A stretch of DNA of 64,000 bases. Origin: UBA1737 sp964541525. GTDB lineage: Bacteria; Bacillota_I; Bacilli_A; ML615J-28; CAG-313. A model generated the notes under the pieces. That model made no database searches. It saw only the letters and a list, made by a program, of their open reading frames with translations, and was not told the DNA's origin. Location: assembly GCA_964541525.1 (NCBI GenBank), contig CAZIQF010000008.1, positions 5,443 through 69,442 on the forward strand, given 5' to 3'. Both the position numbers and the translations under genes were made by a program. Shown here one piece after another: positions 24,568-33,064 of the stretch; position 1 is the first letter of the stretch; each line of letters begins with the position of its first letter.

Positions 24568-25116
24568 CTTTATGAGGCCTATATGGTAAAGGAAACTCTG
24601 CGTGATATATATTGCTGCAAGGATTACCAGACTGCCTCAGAGATGCTTAATGACTGGATTGGCCGCATTCCTAACTACGAGCGCTTCAATGCAATGAAAA
24701 GCACCTTCATTGACCGGAGAGAGCATATACTTAACTACTTCCGTTGCGGTGCCACCAACGCCTTTACTGAGTCCACGAACAACAAAATTAAGAACATCGA
24801 GAAGCTCGGACGTGGTTATAAGTTTGATGTCCTCCGCAAAATCTGCATCCTATCTATCAACAAGGATATTCCAGAGTCGTTCTGCCTCAAGAATGCTGTG
24901 TATGTAGAGTCCGACAAGATTGAAGTATTCCACAAGAAAGTAAAAGACTACAAGGAAACCGTTGCAGATATCGAGCGTTTGGTTGATACCGGTATGTTCC
25001 ATATCGCAGAAGCGAAACAGGCTCGGGTCTTGTTTGACCCTAATTTCTGCGAATTGCCAAGCCTTGCTGCTCGGAGGCGCATTGAGTTTCAAGGTATGAA
25101 ACGAGGTTATTTATGA
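24568..25116 (+). pseudogene. ISL3-family transposase, C-terminal part only
   Basis: The segment ATNAFTESTNNKIKNIEKLGRGY is the conserved C-terminal block of ISL3 DDE transposases and includes the likely final catalytic Glu. The homology seems to begin at 24568 (LYEAYMVKETLRDIY), directly after an in-frame TAG, so roughly the first half, with both catalytic Asp residues, is missing. An ATG at 24583 could still start a 177-residue protein. Inactive as a transposase; mobility would need a helper enzyme. Confidence 0.85.
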
Positions 25117-25221
25117 ATGGAAAACACACAGGTAATTCCGCAAGCCCAATTCGAGCTGGACGGCAAGCCGATGGGAACGGCACCGTTTCCCAGCATGATT
25201 GCCTTTGGCGAGGAGGAATGA
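25117..25221 (+). pseudogene. Displaced 3' end of the interrupted dam gene
   Basis: From 25156 the codons read LDGKPMGTAPFPSMIAFGEEE, continuous with the LKFE that ends the upstream fragment and typical of the APFPS C-terminus of phage Dam enzymes. Bases 25117-25147 belong to the element and only provide a chance ATG. Removing the 1497-bp element plus one 8-bp repeat restores one open frame. Confidence 0.85.
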
Positions 25222-25222
25222 C

Positions 25223-25522
25223 ATGACAAGAGACGAGATCGTGACCGCGCTGCGGTGCTGTGCAGACATTGATGGCGAATTTGAGTGCAGTACAACCTGC
25301 GCGTTTTTCAAAACGAGCGACGAACTGGGCGACTGCTGCACAAAGAAAAATGTTGCCGCCGCTGACCTGATCGAGAACCAGCAGCGGCACATCGAGGCAC
25401 TGATGAAAGCCAACGACAGCCTGAATGACGCCATTGCACGGCGGGATAAGCAGATAGCGGACATGAATCAGGGGATGGCACAGCTGGCAAAGGCTGTGGC
25501 GGAGAAGGAGGAGCAGAAATGA
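25223..25522 (+). CDS. Coiled-coil early protein, 99 aa
   Basis: Short Cys-containing N-terminus (CCADIDGEFECSTTCAFF) followed by a long heptad-rich helix (IENQQRHIEALMKANDSLNDAIARRDKQ). Common type of small phage protein with unknown role. Starts behind AGGAGGAATGAC and overlaps the XF1762 gene by ATGA. Confidence 0.65.
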   Translation: MTRDEIVTALRCCADIDGEFECSTTCAFFKTSDELGDCCTKKNVAAADLIENQQRHIEALMKANDSLNDAIARRDKQIADMNQGMAQLAKAVAEKEEQK

Positions 25523-26013
25523 GCCTTGAGGTTTGCCCGATGACGCTCAGGGAGGCGAACGCCTTTGTGGAGCAGCACCACCGGCATCATAAGCCGGTGG
25601 TGGGACACAAGTTCTCAATCGGCTGCACGGACGGAAAGGAAATCGTGGGCGTTGCCATTGTGGGCAGACCGGTGAGCCGACATCTGGACGACGGATGGAC
25701 GCTGGAGGTCAACCGGCTATGCACGGACGGCACCCACAATGCTTGCTCTATGCTGTACGCCGCTGCTTGGCGGGCGGCACGGGCGATGGGCTACAAACGA
25801 CTTGTGACCTACATACTGGACAGCGAAAGTGGCACAAGTCTGAAAGCCAGCGGGTGGAAGTGCGTGGGGCAGGCTGGCGGCTTGCGTTGGACGGGTAAGC
25901 GCAGACCGGAGGTTGACCTATACCCGGCACAAATGAAAATCCGGTGGGAGAAGGAGGAACACGATGGATCTGTTGACCAAGTACACTGCGGAGTTGAGAA
26001 AAAGAATAATTGA
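25519..26013 (+). CDS. XF1762-family protein, copy 2
   Basis: Paralogue of the gene at 5417-5941: the first 145 codons differ at only a few positions (for example TSLKASGWKCVGQ versus VSLRAAGWKCIGQ). Same conserved GNAT-like blocks. C-terminal 20 residues differ. Substrate unknown. Two copies 20 kb apart in the same direction could recombine. Confidence 0.8.
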   Translation: MSLEVCPMTLREANAFVEQHHRHHKPVVGHKFSIGCTDGKEIVGVAIVGRPVSRHLDDGWTLEVNRLCTDGTHNACSMLYAAAWRAARAMGYKRLVTYILDSESGTSLKASGWKCVGQAGGLRWTGKRRPEVDLYPAQMKIRWEKEEHDGSVDQVHCGVEKKNN

Positions 26014-26206
26014 TTTGCGTGACGAGTTAAAAACTGCTTACGACAGCATTTCGCAGTTGGATGGTGCCAATAGTAGTTTGATGGCCGCAAACGAGAAGCT
26101 GGCGGCAGACAGGAAAGCCCTTATCAACGAGCTATGCCAATACTGCGGGAAGTACAAACAAGCACACGAGGGCGCGTGTGACGGGTGCAGATGGAGGGAT
26201 ATGTGA
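25964..26206 (+). CDS. Coiled-coil/zinc small protein, 80 aa
   Basis: A long helix (LRKRIIDLRDELKTAYDSISQLDGANSSL...) ends in CQYCGKYKQAHEGACDGCRW, a four-Cys zinc-binding tail. Same architecture as the protein at 25223 but unrelated in sequence. Overlaps both neighbours. Confidence 0.6.
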   Translation: MDLLTKYTAELRKRIIDLRDELKTAYDSISQLDGANSSLMAANEKLAADRKALINELCQYCGKYKQAHEGACDGCRWRDM

Positions 26207-26658
26207 TGGACATCGACATTAAAGATTATCTAACCCCAGAAGAAATCAAAGACGTCTGCAAAAATGCGCTATATCAGAAAATTAGAGAGGATATGCGTGG
26301 GCTTAACATCAATGATATTATTGCAAATATTTCCAATGCGGACGTCGAGGCAATGGTTGACGCTTATGTAGGCGAGGACGATTTTTGCAAGACGGAAATC
26401 CCGAAGAAGGTACGCAACGTGATTGAAAACATTAGTGCATTCACTGTGTTTAGAAAGGCGGATGTTTGGGAGCGACAGAGTAGCGTTGCCTATGACATCT
26501 TAGAGGAAGAATGCCGCGCCGCAAGACCGCTTATTAAGAAGCGGGTAGAGCAAATCATCAACGAATATAATTTCCCGCAGTTAGAGCGCGACGAGATTAT
26601 GTACACAATCGCCGACGTGCTGACAGACAGACTTTTGCCAGAGAAAGAGGTGCAGTGA
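26206..26658 (+). CDS. Hypothetical protein, 150 aa
   Basis: Acidic, all-helical protein with repeated hydrophobic heptads (VEAMVDAYVGEDDF, VRNVIENISAFTVF, RVEQIINEYNFPQLE). It resembles short phage proteins of unknown function. Start ATG 26206 overlaps the previous TGA by one base. More AT-rich than neighbours. Confidence 0.6.
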   Translation: MDIDIKDYLTPEEIKDVCKNALYQKIREDMRGLNINDIIANISNADVEAMVDAYVGEDDFCKTEIPKKVRNVIENISAFTVFRKADVWERQSSVAYDILEEECRAARPLIKKRVEQIINEYNFPQLERDEIMYTIADVLTDRLLPEKEVQ

Positions 26659-26798
26659 TGGAAAATCTGTTGCAAGACATCGCCAGCGGTCTGTGGATCG
26701 TGTTGGGCGTGTACTGTTTCTTTGGACTGAAGAAGTGGAACAAGCGGTTCAGTGAGCTGTATGACGAGTTGAAGGAGGAGGTGGAGCGATGCGGCTGA
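26658..26798 (+). CDS. Single-pass membrane micro-protein, 46 aa
   Basis: IASGLWIVLGVYCFFGLKKW is a clear transmembrane helix, followed by a charged tail. Start ATG overlaps the preceding TGA and the end overlaps the next gene. Function unknown. Confidence 0.55.
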   Translation: MENLLQDIASGLWIVLGVYCFFGLKKWNKRFSELYDELKEEVERCG

Positions 26799-27088
26799 TT
26801 GATGGTGACAACGCCCTGAAAGCGTTTGCTGCTGAATATAGGAAGACAAAAGAATTGATTGATTCGGGCGAATCGCATCTTGACAATCTTGCCGAAGGGT
26901 TCACGGAAGCAGCGCACATTGTCAAGTATATTGCCACAACCGTTGACGCGGTGCCGGTGGTGCGGTGCAAGGACTGCAAGCATGAGTTTGGCGGGAGCTG
27001 CATTATCTGTGGGTTCCAGAAGCGCAAGACGGACGACTTCTGCTCCTACGGCGAGAGGAAGGGAAAGAATGAAACCAAGCGTACATGA
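26789..27088 (+). CDS. Phage protein with C-terminal zinc knuckle, 99 aa
   Basis: MRLIDGDNALKAF and later TVDAVPVVRCKDCKHEFGG, IICGFQKRKTDDFCSYGERK form the familiar small phage protein with a four-Cys module (CxxC...C...C). Role unknown. Start behind AGGAGGTGGAGCG. Confidence 0.7.
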   Translation: MRLIDGDNALKAFAAEYRKTKELIDSGESHLDNLAEGFTEAAHIVKYIATTVDAVPVVRCKDCKHEFGGSCIICGFQKRKTDDFCSYGERKGKNETKRT

Positions 27089-27260
27089 GGGAAGAAGGTG
27101 CCCACATGCGGCCAGCTGCTTTGAGTGCCCGCTGCCGGATTGCAGGGAGGGTATGTGGACGGTGGCAAAATATAATCGACTTCCTCACGAAAAATGCGGA
27201 AGCGAACTGTGGCGCAAGTGGAGCAAAACGATGAGGGCAGAAGGTGAAATGAACGGATGA
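27069..27260 (+). CDS. Cys-rich small protein, 63 aa
   Basis: CPHAASCFECPLPDCRE is a compact Cys motif like that of the protein at 20560 (CPYPECRNC). The C-terminus is basic. Overlaps the previous gene in another frame and the next by ATGA. Confidence 0.6.
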   Translation: MKPSVHEGRRCPHAASCFECPLPDCREGMWTVAKYNRLPHEKCGSELWRKWSKTMRAEGEMNG

Positions 27261-27448
27261 AGAAATACATAGCGGGGTTTGGCGCACTGGCAGTGCTGGC
27301 GGCGTTTGTGGCAGCGGAGCTGCTGGTATGGGGACGGGCGTATGAGACGGCGATGGGGTGCGTATGCTGCGGAGTGCTGTTGGCTGTAGCGGCAGTGTGC
27401 GGATGGGCGGCGGTGGAGTTCTGGCGAGAGGAGCGGAGAAAGAAGTGA
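27257..27448 (+). CDS. Small membrane protein, 63 aa
   Basis: Two hydrophobic segments (IAGFGALAVLAAFVAAELLVW and CVCCGVLLAVAAVCGWAA) with basic ends. Possible two-helix inner-membrane protein. No known family. Confidence 0.6.
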   Translation: MKKYIAGFGALAVLAAFVAAELLVWGRAYETAMGCVCCGVLLAVAAVCGWAAVEFWREERRKK

Positions 27449-27717
27449 AGAAGGAAAAAAAGAAAGCGGGTTTTGGCGAATACCCACCGAGAGAGAAGTG
27501 CGACCTGTATGAGCCGATCAAGTGTGAGTGTGTGGGGCTGACGGTGGTGCTGTGCAGCGTGAAAGGGAAGTGCCCCTTTTACAAGACCGGTGAACAGGCG
27601 CGAAAGGACCGGCTGGACAGCATACGGAAACGGAGACGAAAGGGACTGCTGATATCGGATGCAGAGGCTCGTATGCTGCTGGACGCGGAGAAGATGCCCA
27701 GCGCGGAGGAGCGGTGA
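27445..27717 (+). CDS. Hypothetical protein, 90 aa
   Basis: Starts at GTG 27445 overlapping the previous stop. Four Cys around CECVGLTVVLCSVKGKCPFY may bind zinc. The C-terminal half is a charged helix ending LLISDAEARMLLDAEK. Possibly a DNA-binding late-early regulator. Family not recognised. Confidence 0.55.
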   Translation: MKKEKKKAGFGEYPPREKCDLYEPIKCECVGLTVVLCSVKGKCPFYKTGEQARKDRLDSIRKRRRKGLLISDAEARMLLDAEKMPSAEER

Positions 27718-27718
27718 C

Positions 27719-27934
27719 ATGGCGGCTAACAAGGTGCTGCCGGGGCGAATACGCTACCTGCGGGAGAAAGCGCAGTTAAAGCGGTGCGTACTGTCAGAGC
27801 TGTGCGGGCTGAGCAAGGAGACCATAAAGCGCTACGAGGAGGGGACGGCAGAGCCGCTGGCCTCCTCGCTGGAGGCGATGGCGGACTATTTCCACGTGAC
27901 GACGGACTACCTGCTGGGGAGAGAAGAAAAATAA
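27719..27934 (+). CDS. XRE-type regulator before the late operon
   Basis: 71-residue HTH protein (RIRYLREKAQLKRCVLSELCGLSKETIKRYEEGTAEPLASSLEAMADYFHVTTDYLLG), complete for the family without any effector domain. As the last early gene, immediately upstream of a terminator and the terminase genes, it may control the switch to late transcription (inference). Confidence 0.8.
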   Translation: MAANKVLPGRIRYLREKAQLKRCVLSELCGLSKETIKRYEEGTAEPLASSLEAMADYFHVTTDYLLGREEK

Positions 27935-27982
27935 ATTCTGCTTCATTCCCATACATGGGAGTCAGACAATCGAAAACCTGCG

Positions 27983-28030
27983 AAAATGGTACATGAGAGA
28001 GTGGGTAATTCTCTTTTGTACCATTTTTCT
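27983..28030 (+). terminator. Hairpin terminator closing the early operon
   Basis: AAAATGGTACA (27983-27993) and TGTACCATTTT (28017-28027) form an 11-bp stem, extended by GAGAGA/TCTCTT, and TTTT lies at the 3' side. Symmetric AT-rich ends suggest bidirectional function or an antitermination target. Confidence 0.75.
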
Positions 28031-28048
28031 GTCCGAAAGGAGCGCAGG

Positions 28049-28996
28049 ATGGCCGAACTTTTACCTATGGACGCGGAAAAGCAACAGGCGTATTACGACC
28101 AGCTTAATGATGCGGTGGGGGAAAGTTTGGCTTATTTTTATGCCTGCATACGCTTCAACAAGCCCTTTGACATGAACGCGCTGCCGGCAAGCGGGAGCAA
28201 AAACAAGTGGACGGCCTACTGCGATAAGCTGGCAAAGAAAAAGCTGGACCGGACGCCGGGAGGCGGAGAGCTGGGCTTTCTTGACGGGCTGACGGACATC
28301 ACCAAGATATTCGGAGAGGGGCTGGAAAACGGGAATTTTACCCGCGCTGTCAGCGCAGAGAAAAGCGCACGGGACGGCAGGCAGGGCACCAAGCGGCAGG
28401 CCGCAGACTGGGGCGAGGGCACGGGGAAAGTGCCATACACCAGCGAGGACTACAACGAGTTTGACCGAATCTATAACGCGCTGTGTGCCGACTTCGGCGG
28501 AGAGCAGGCAGTGAGCGCCAAGCAGCAGCTGATTCTGCGGAACGTGGCAAAGTGGACGAAGCAGATGAATGACGCCGCGGAGATGGGCGCCATAGACAAG
28601 GCCAAGAAGCTATCCAGCATGATACAGGAAAACCTGGCATCGGAAAACCTGCGGAAGAAGGACACAAAACCGGTGGAGGACCTGCGGCTGGACGGCATCG
28701 TGGACAGGCTGGAAAAAGCGGGCCTGATGAAAAACGGAAAGCAGTGTACGCCAGATGAGGCGTTCCGGCTGATCTTCGGAAGACCCTGCCAATACACCTA
28801 CACGGCGGACGCAGCGGAGAAAATGCTGCTGGCGATCATCAATCAGGCCCGCATAAACGACGGGCTGCCGGAATTGGTGGAACTGCCGGAGGATGCAAAG
28901 ATAGAGGATGAACTGGGCGAGTTTGCAGAGAAACCCAACGAGGCGGAGAAGGAAGCCTACGAAAAAATGGGCCTGCTGCGGAAACATAAAAAATGA
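28049..28996 (+). CDS. Putative small terminase subunit
   Basis: 315 residues, directly upstream of the large terminase. No clear HTH; a helical middle (AVSAKQQLILRNVAKWTKQMNDAAEMG) and a C-terminal DNA-binding-like segment (DGIVDRLEKAGLMKNGKQC). Synteny supports a packaging role in recognising phage DNA, but this is inferred and it could be another late protein. Start ATG 28049 after AAAGGAGCGCAGG. Confidence 0.6.
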   Translation: MAELLPMDAEKQQAYYDQLNDAVGESLAYFYACIRFNKPFDMNALPASGSKNKWTAYCDKLAKKKLDRTPGGGELGFLDGLTDITKIFGEGLENGNFTRAVSAEKSARDGRQGTKRQAADWGEGTGKVPYTSEDYNEFDRIYNALCADFGGEQAVSAKQQLILRNVAKWTKQMNDAAEMGAIDKAKKLSSMIQENLASENLRKKDTKPVEDLRLDGIVDRLEKAGLMKNGKQCTPDEAFRLIFGRPCQYTYTADAAEKMLLAIINQARINDGLPELVELPEDAKIEDELGEFAEKPNEAEKEAYEKMGLLRKHKK

Positions 28997-29056
28997 TTAA
29001 AACCGGGACAGCGGAGTAGCTACCACTGGAGACATGAGGGGGGGTGAGCGAAAACA

Positions 29057-30929
29057 ATGGCGCGACGGACAGGAAAGGCTTACGTAGCTGGACTGGGCTG
29101 GGTGACAAAGAAACCTACGCAGGAACGGAACTACGAAAATATGGCGGATAGCTGGTGGGCTTGGCTGGTCTGGGTTGCGCGTTGGCCATTTCTGCTACCC
29201 TGATAAACTGGCGGATATTCTGCGGAGCGACGACAGCGACTTCAAAACGCTGGAGATCGTACAGCGGATCATGCTGAGAGCCTATGCCCGGTACACGGAC
29301 GTGGCGATCACGGGTACGCGAGGTATGACTAAAACGTACACCAAGATGATTTCCGAAATGATGAATGGTGTCGCGTGGCCGGGGACGCAGGTGATATATA
29401 CCGGGCCTTCGCTGAAGCAGTTGGCATCTATAGGCGGCAAGACATTCCATGCCATTGAGCATGACTACTCAGCACTTGCCAAGCACTGGCGGGTGACGGC
29501 GGAGAGCAAGGACGACTTCAAGATAGAGACCGATTACGGCAGCGCCTTTTACATCGGAGAAAAGCGCGGCGACAACCTGCACGCGGCTACCGCGGAGGAG
29601 TTCGCGCAGGAAGAACAGCCTGCTTTCGATTTTGACGAATACACCACCGTTGTGCTGCCGGCAGTACGGTTGCGGCACAATGTAAACGGAGAACCCGATC
29701 CCAACTTTGTGGCCTATAAAAACCACTCTATCACCAGCGCGGGACGAAAGCAGAATCACGCCTACCAAGTTCGCTGTGAGGTGATGAAGGAGATGGGGCG
29801 CGGGGAAAGCGCCTTTACTATGGACGTGCCCTGGCAATGCGTGGTACTGCAGCAGATGCGGCCCTACTCCTGGGCGCAGAAGCTGCGGACAAAGCTGACG
29901 CCGGAGCGGTGGATGCGCGAAATGGAATCGCGCTACACCGGGGCGGACAGCAATCCTATTGTGCGGGACGAGGTGCTGACAGAGTGCCGCAAACTGATGA
30001 TCGCGGAGAACCGGCACTGCGCCTATGACATAGGCAACAAACTGAAGCCGGAGGACGTGATCTATATCGTGGGCTACGACGTGTCCTACGCCGACGACAA
30101 GAAAAACGCCAAGTGCGCCTGTGTGGTGCTGAAATGCACCAAGCAGAAGGAATGGCTCAAGCGCGACCGCTACCTCAAGCAGCTGGTGTACGCCGATATG
30201 TGGAGCCCGCCGGTGAAGAGCATGATGCAGGCACAGCGGATCAAAGACGTGTGGAGCCGGTTTTGCTGTGAGGGCGGCGCGCCCACCTACCTTGCCATAG
30301 ATGCATGGCAGTACGGCACAAGCGTGGTGGAAAACCTGATGATGGACTTGGGGGACGGACTTGCCCCCCTGTGCGTGAGAAACCACGCCTCCTTTACGGA
30401 GCTGGAACAGGACAACGCCATTCCGTGCCTGTACCCCATCAAGGCGGGCGGCACGGGCGTGACAGACCCGGACGCGGAGATGGTGCGGTACATGGAGCTG
30501 CAATTTGAAAACCGCAACATCGAGCTGCTGTGCGCCAATGTGAACGAGGGCGTGGACAGCTACAAGAAATACCACCAAATCAAGGACGACAGCATGGATG
30601 CGCTGATCGCAGAGCCGTATATGCGGACGCGGGAACTGGTGGGGCAGATACAAAACCTGCGGAAAGTCCCCAGCGGACAAAACATCCGCGAGGAGCGCAT
30701 ATCCAAGCACATACAGCGAGATTTGTGGTCTGCCCTGAAATACGCAGGGCGCGTGGCGCAGATACTGGAGCGCGAGGAGCTGGCGCAGGCGGTGCGGCAT
30801 AAGAGCGACTGGGACGCGGAGCTGGAAAAGTACAAGAGCGCCTCGCCCAAGGCAACACAGCCGGGGCATACAGGCGCAGGAGGACACGGACGCACGGTGA
30901 CGGCGCGGCGGGGAGGAAGGATGTTTTAA
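29057..30929 (+). CDS. terL: Large terminase subunit, apparent +1 frameshift
   Basis: A 48-codon frame (MARRTGKAYVAGLGWVTKKP ... WWAWLVWVARW) ends at CCC TGA (29198-29203). Shifting +1 on CCC continues as PDKLADILRSDD into the 29175-30929 frame, giving about 623 residues. The ATPase has GTRGMTKT (Walker A) and a D/E Walker B region. The nuclease is RNase H-like (YIVGYDVSYAD, LAIDAW, and a D-rich DDSMDAL). It translocates DNA into the prohead. Without the shift the frame would have to start at TTG 29175 with no good ribosome-binding site, leaving the N-ter part cut off. Confidence 0.8.
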
Positions 30930-30931
30930 GC

Positions 30932-31294
30932 ATGGCGACCACATACAAGCTCTACGCCGCCGAGGTGAGCCGCCTGAATGTGGAAAAGGCGGAGCGGGAG
31001 CGGTTTTCCCGTGTGACGGCAAATTATATGCTGCTTTACCGCCGGACGAAGCCACGGCACATTCCTGCCGTGGAGGTCAAGGGCAACGACCTGCGGCGCT
31101 TGACGGAGAGCGACCGCCTGTGGCTGGCGGACTGCATCGCCACACTGCTGGGAGAAGCCGCCGGACGGCGGCAGGAGACGGCGGCGCAGCGGGTGAACGA
31201 AATGCTGACGGCGTGGGAAAAGGAGCTGCAAAAGACCCGCGAGGGGTTGGAGAAGGAGGCGCAGGATGGACGAAACGAAAAATCTGACAACTGA
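30932..31294 (+). CDS. Hypothetical late protein, 120 aa
   Basis: Basic, helical protein with repeated Leu/Arg patterns (RVTANYMLLYRRTK, DLRRLTESDRLWLADCI) and a coiled C-terminus (LTAWEKELQKTREGLEKE). Located between terminase and portal; unknown function. Confidence 0.6.
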   Translation: MATTYKLYAAEVSRLNVEKAERERFSRVTANYMLLYRRTKPRHIPAVEVKGNDLRRLTESDRLWLADCIATLLGEAAGRRQETAAQRVNEMLTAWEKELQKTREGLEKEAQDGRNEKSDN

Positions 31295-33044
31295 ACTGCG
31301 CGGACTTTCCAACGCCACCTACCCGGAGATTTTCAAGCGGTTTCAGGCGCTTTCCGAGGAGTACGGCGATATGCCCGCCGGTGCGCTGGCCAGCGCCTTT
31401 AGCCGGGTGAGCGCGTCTGCCGTGAACCGAAACAATCCCTACATACAGAACCGGCGGGTACAGGCCATTTCCTCGCTGCCCAAGGAGTACAGCAAAAACC
31501 GCGTGGCGGAGATGCTGACAAACCCCATGGGCAACGAGCAGGGCTTGCGGCAGGTGGAGCATGGGCTGGAATTTACGGCCTATCCTCTTTTCCACACCCG
31601 GAAGATGTACCAAGACCTGCTGACCTATCACAGTTACATCGCGCCGGAGTTTACCGACAAGGACACGGCGAAAAACGACGAGTTCTGGCGGGAATGGAAA
31701 CTGCTGGAAAAACTGCGGCGTAAGCTCGACCCCAAGACCACGGCCCACAAGCTGGCGGGACAGGCGGTGCAGGAGGGCAAGGTATTCTACTACCCCCGCG
31801 TGAGCGTGGACAAGCCCCACAACAAGGTGAACTACGCATTTATGCAGCAGCTGCCCAGCGACTGGATAAAGATCGTGGGGTTCAACAGCGTGTCGAAGTA
31901 CACCGTGGCCTTTAACATGATGTATTTCATGCAGCCGGGGACAGACCCCTTGCAGTTCGGCGACCTTTTTAAGCCCTATTGGGATGTCTTTTCCCGCGTG
32001 ACGGAACGGGGCGCACCAAGGGGAACGGGGACGCGGTTCGTGTACGCCGCCAAAAACCGGGTGGATATGGGACTTCTGGCGGAGATACAGCGGCGGGGCG
32101 GCTTTGGAGAGGGCGAAACGCCGGATGTGTACTACCAGAACGGGCAGTATTTCTACTGGGTGACGCTGCCGGTGGACAGCGTATACACCTTTGAGATCGA
32201 CGACGCGCAGACGGCGGTGGTGTCGCCGCTGACGGGGCTTTTCCTCTCCTTTATCCAAATCGCCCAGTATGAGCAGATCCAACTGGAACTGGTACAAAAC
32301 CCCCTGATTTCCCTGCTGACCGGCGAGATAGAGTACGCGGACGACAACAACCGAAACCTGTCGGACGCCTACAAACTCTCCAACGCCGGATGGGAACTTT
32401 TCCGGGCGCGTTTTTACGATATGTTGTCGGAAAACAACACCTCCGGCATCGGCTGGTACGCCGCGCCGCTGAAGAACATGGAACTTCACCAGCTGGCCGA
32501 GGCGCCCAGCGCCACGAAGATAAGCTCCGCAGGGTACGGCTACACCATGGCGAAGGCGGGATTGAGCGCACTGATACCCACCAGCGACGAGCCGCGGGCG
32601 GGCGTGGCGAATATCAGCTTGCAGATAGAGAGCAAGTTTGCCGAGCAGATATACCGGTGCTATGAGCGCATGATGCAGGGCATCATGGACGGGCTGAACC
32701 TGAAGTATTCATGGAGATTCGCCATGTTTGGCAACATCGCGGAGGACGAAAAGACCTTTGAAAACGCCAGACAGGGCATGACGCTGGGCATACTGCCCCA
32801 GACCATGATTTACATGGCGATGCTGGACATGAGCGTGATGGACGACATGGCCATCAGCCGTGCGGTGAAAGAGAGCGGCATCATGGATATGCGCCTGCCG
32901 CTGGTGACCAGCTACAACGCCAAGCAGAGCGAAAGCGGACTGCCGCCGCAGGCGGCCCACGACATGAACCCCGGCGGCAGACCCGCCGCCGGGAATAAGC
33001 CCGGTACGGAGGGACAGGAGGCATCCCAAGACGCCGGAGATTAA
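31266..33044 (+). CDS. Portal protein
   Basis: 592 residues, position and size of a siphophage portal. Recognisable blocks: KDTAKNDEFWREWKLLEKL, KVFYYPRVSVDKPHNKVNY, and a long helical C-terminal half with QIYRCYERMMQGIMDGLN. It forms the dodecameric channel at the capsid vertex. The C-terminus is Gly/Pro-rich and disordered. Start lies 29 bases inside the preceding gene, after GAAGGAGGCGCAGG. Confidence 0.75.
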   Translation: MDETKNLTTELRGLSNATYPEIFKRFQALSEEYGDMPAGALASAFSRVSASAVNRNNPYIQNRRVQAISSLPKEYSKNRVAEMLTNPMGNEQGLRQVEHGLEFTAYPLFHTRKMYQDLLTYHSYIAPEFTDKDTAKNDEFWREWKLLEKLRRKLDPKTTAHKLAGQAVQEGKVFYYPRVSVDKPHNKVNYAFMQQLPSDWIKIVGFNSVSKYTVAFNMMYFMQPGTDPLQFGDLFKPYWDVFSRVTERGAPRGTGTRFVYAAKNRVDMGLLAEIQRRGGFGEGETPDVYYQNGQYFYWVTLPVDSVYTFEIDDAQTAVVSPLTGLFLSFIQIAQYEQIQLELVQNPLISLLTGEIEYADDNNRNLSDAYKLSNAGWELFRARFYDMLSENNTSGIGWYAAPLKNMELHQLAEAPSATKISSAGYGYTMAKAGLSALIPTSDEPRAGVANISLQIESKFAEQIYRCYERMMQGIMDGLNLKYSWRFAMFGNIAEDEKTFENARQGMTLGILPQTMIYMAMLDMSVMDDMAISRAVKESGIMDMRLPLVTSYNAKQSESGLPPQAAHDMNPGGRPAAGNKPGTEGQEASQDAGD

Positions 33045-33064
33045 GGAAAAGGGGATGAAAAAGC

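Larger units (their letters stand above)
23651..25147 (+). mobile_element. ISL3-type insertion element with PP-loop cargo
   Basis: The element is flanked by exact 8-bp repeats AATTCGAG (23643-23650 and 25148-25155), the duplication size of ISL3 elements. Its ends are inverted: GGGTTATCGGAATTAACTGT on the left against GGGCTTGCGGAATTACCTGT on the right, 16 of 20 matching. Length 1497 bp is normal for ISL3, but the front of the transposase gene is replaced by a PAPS-reductase-like gene. It is AT-rich compared with the flanks and interrupts the dam gene. Confidence 0.9.
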
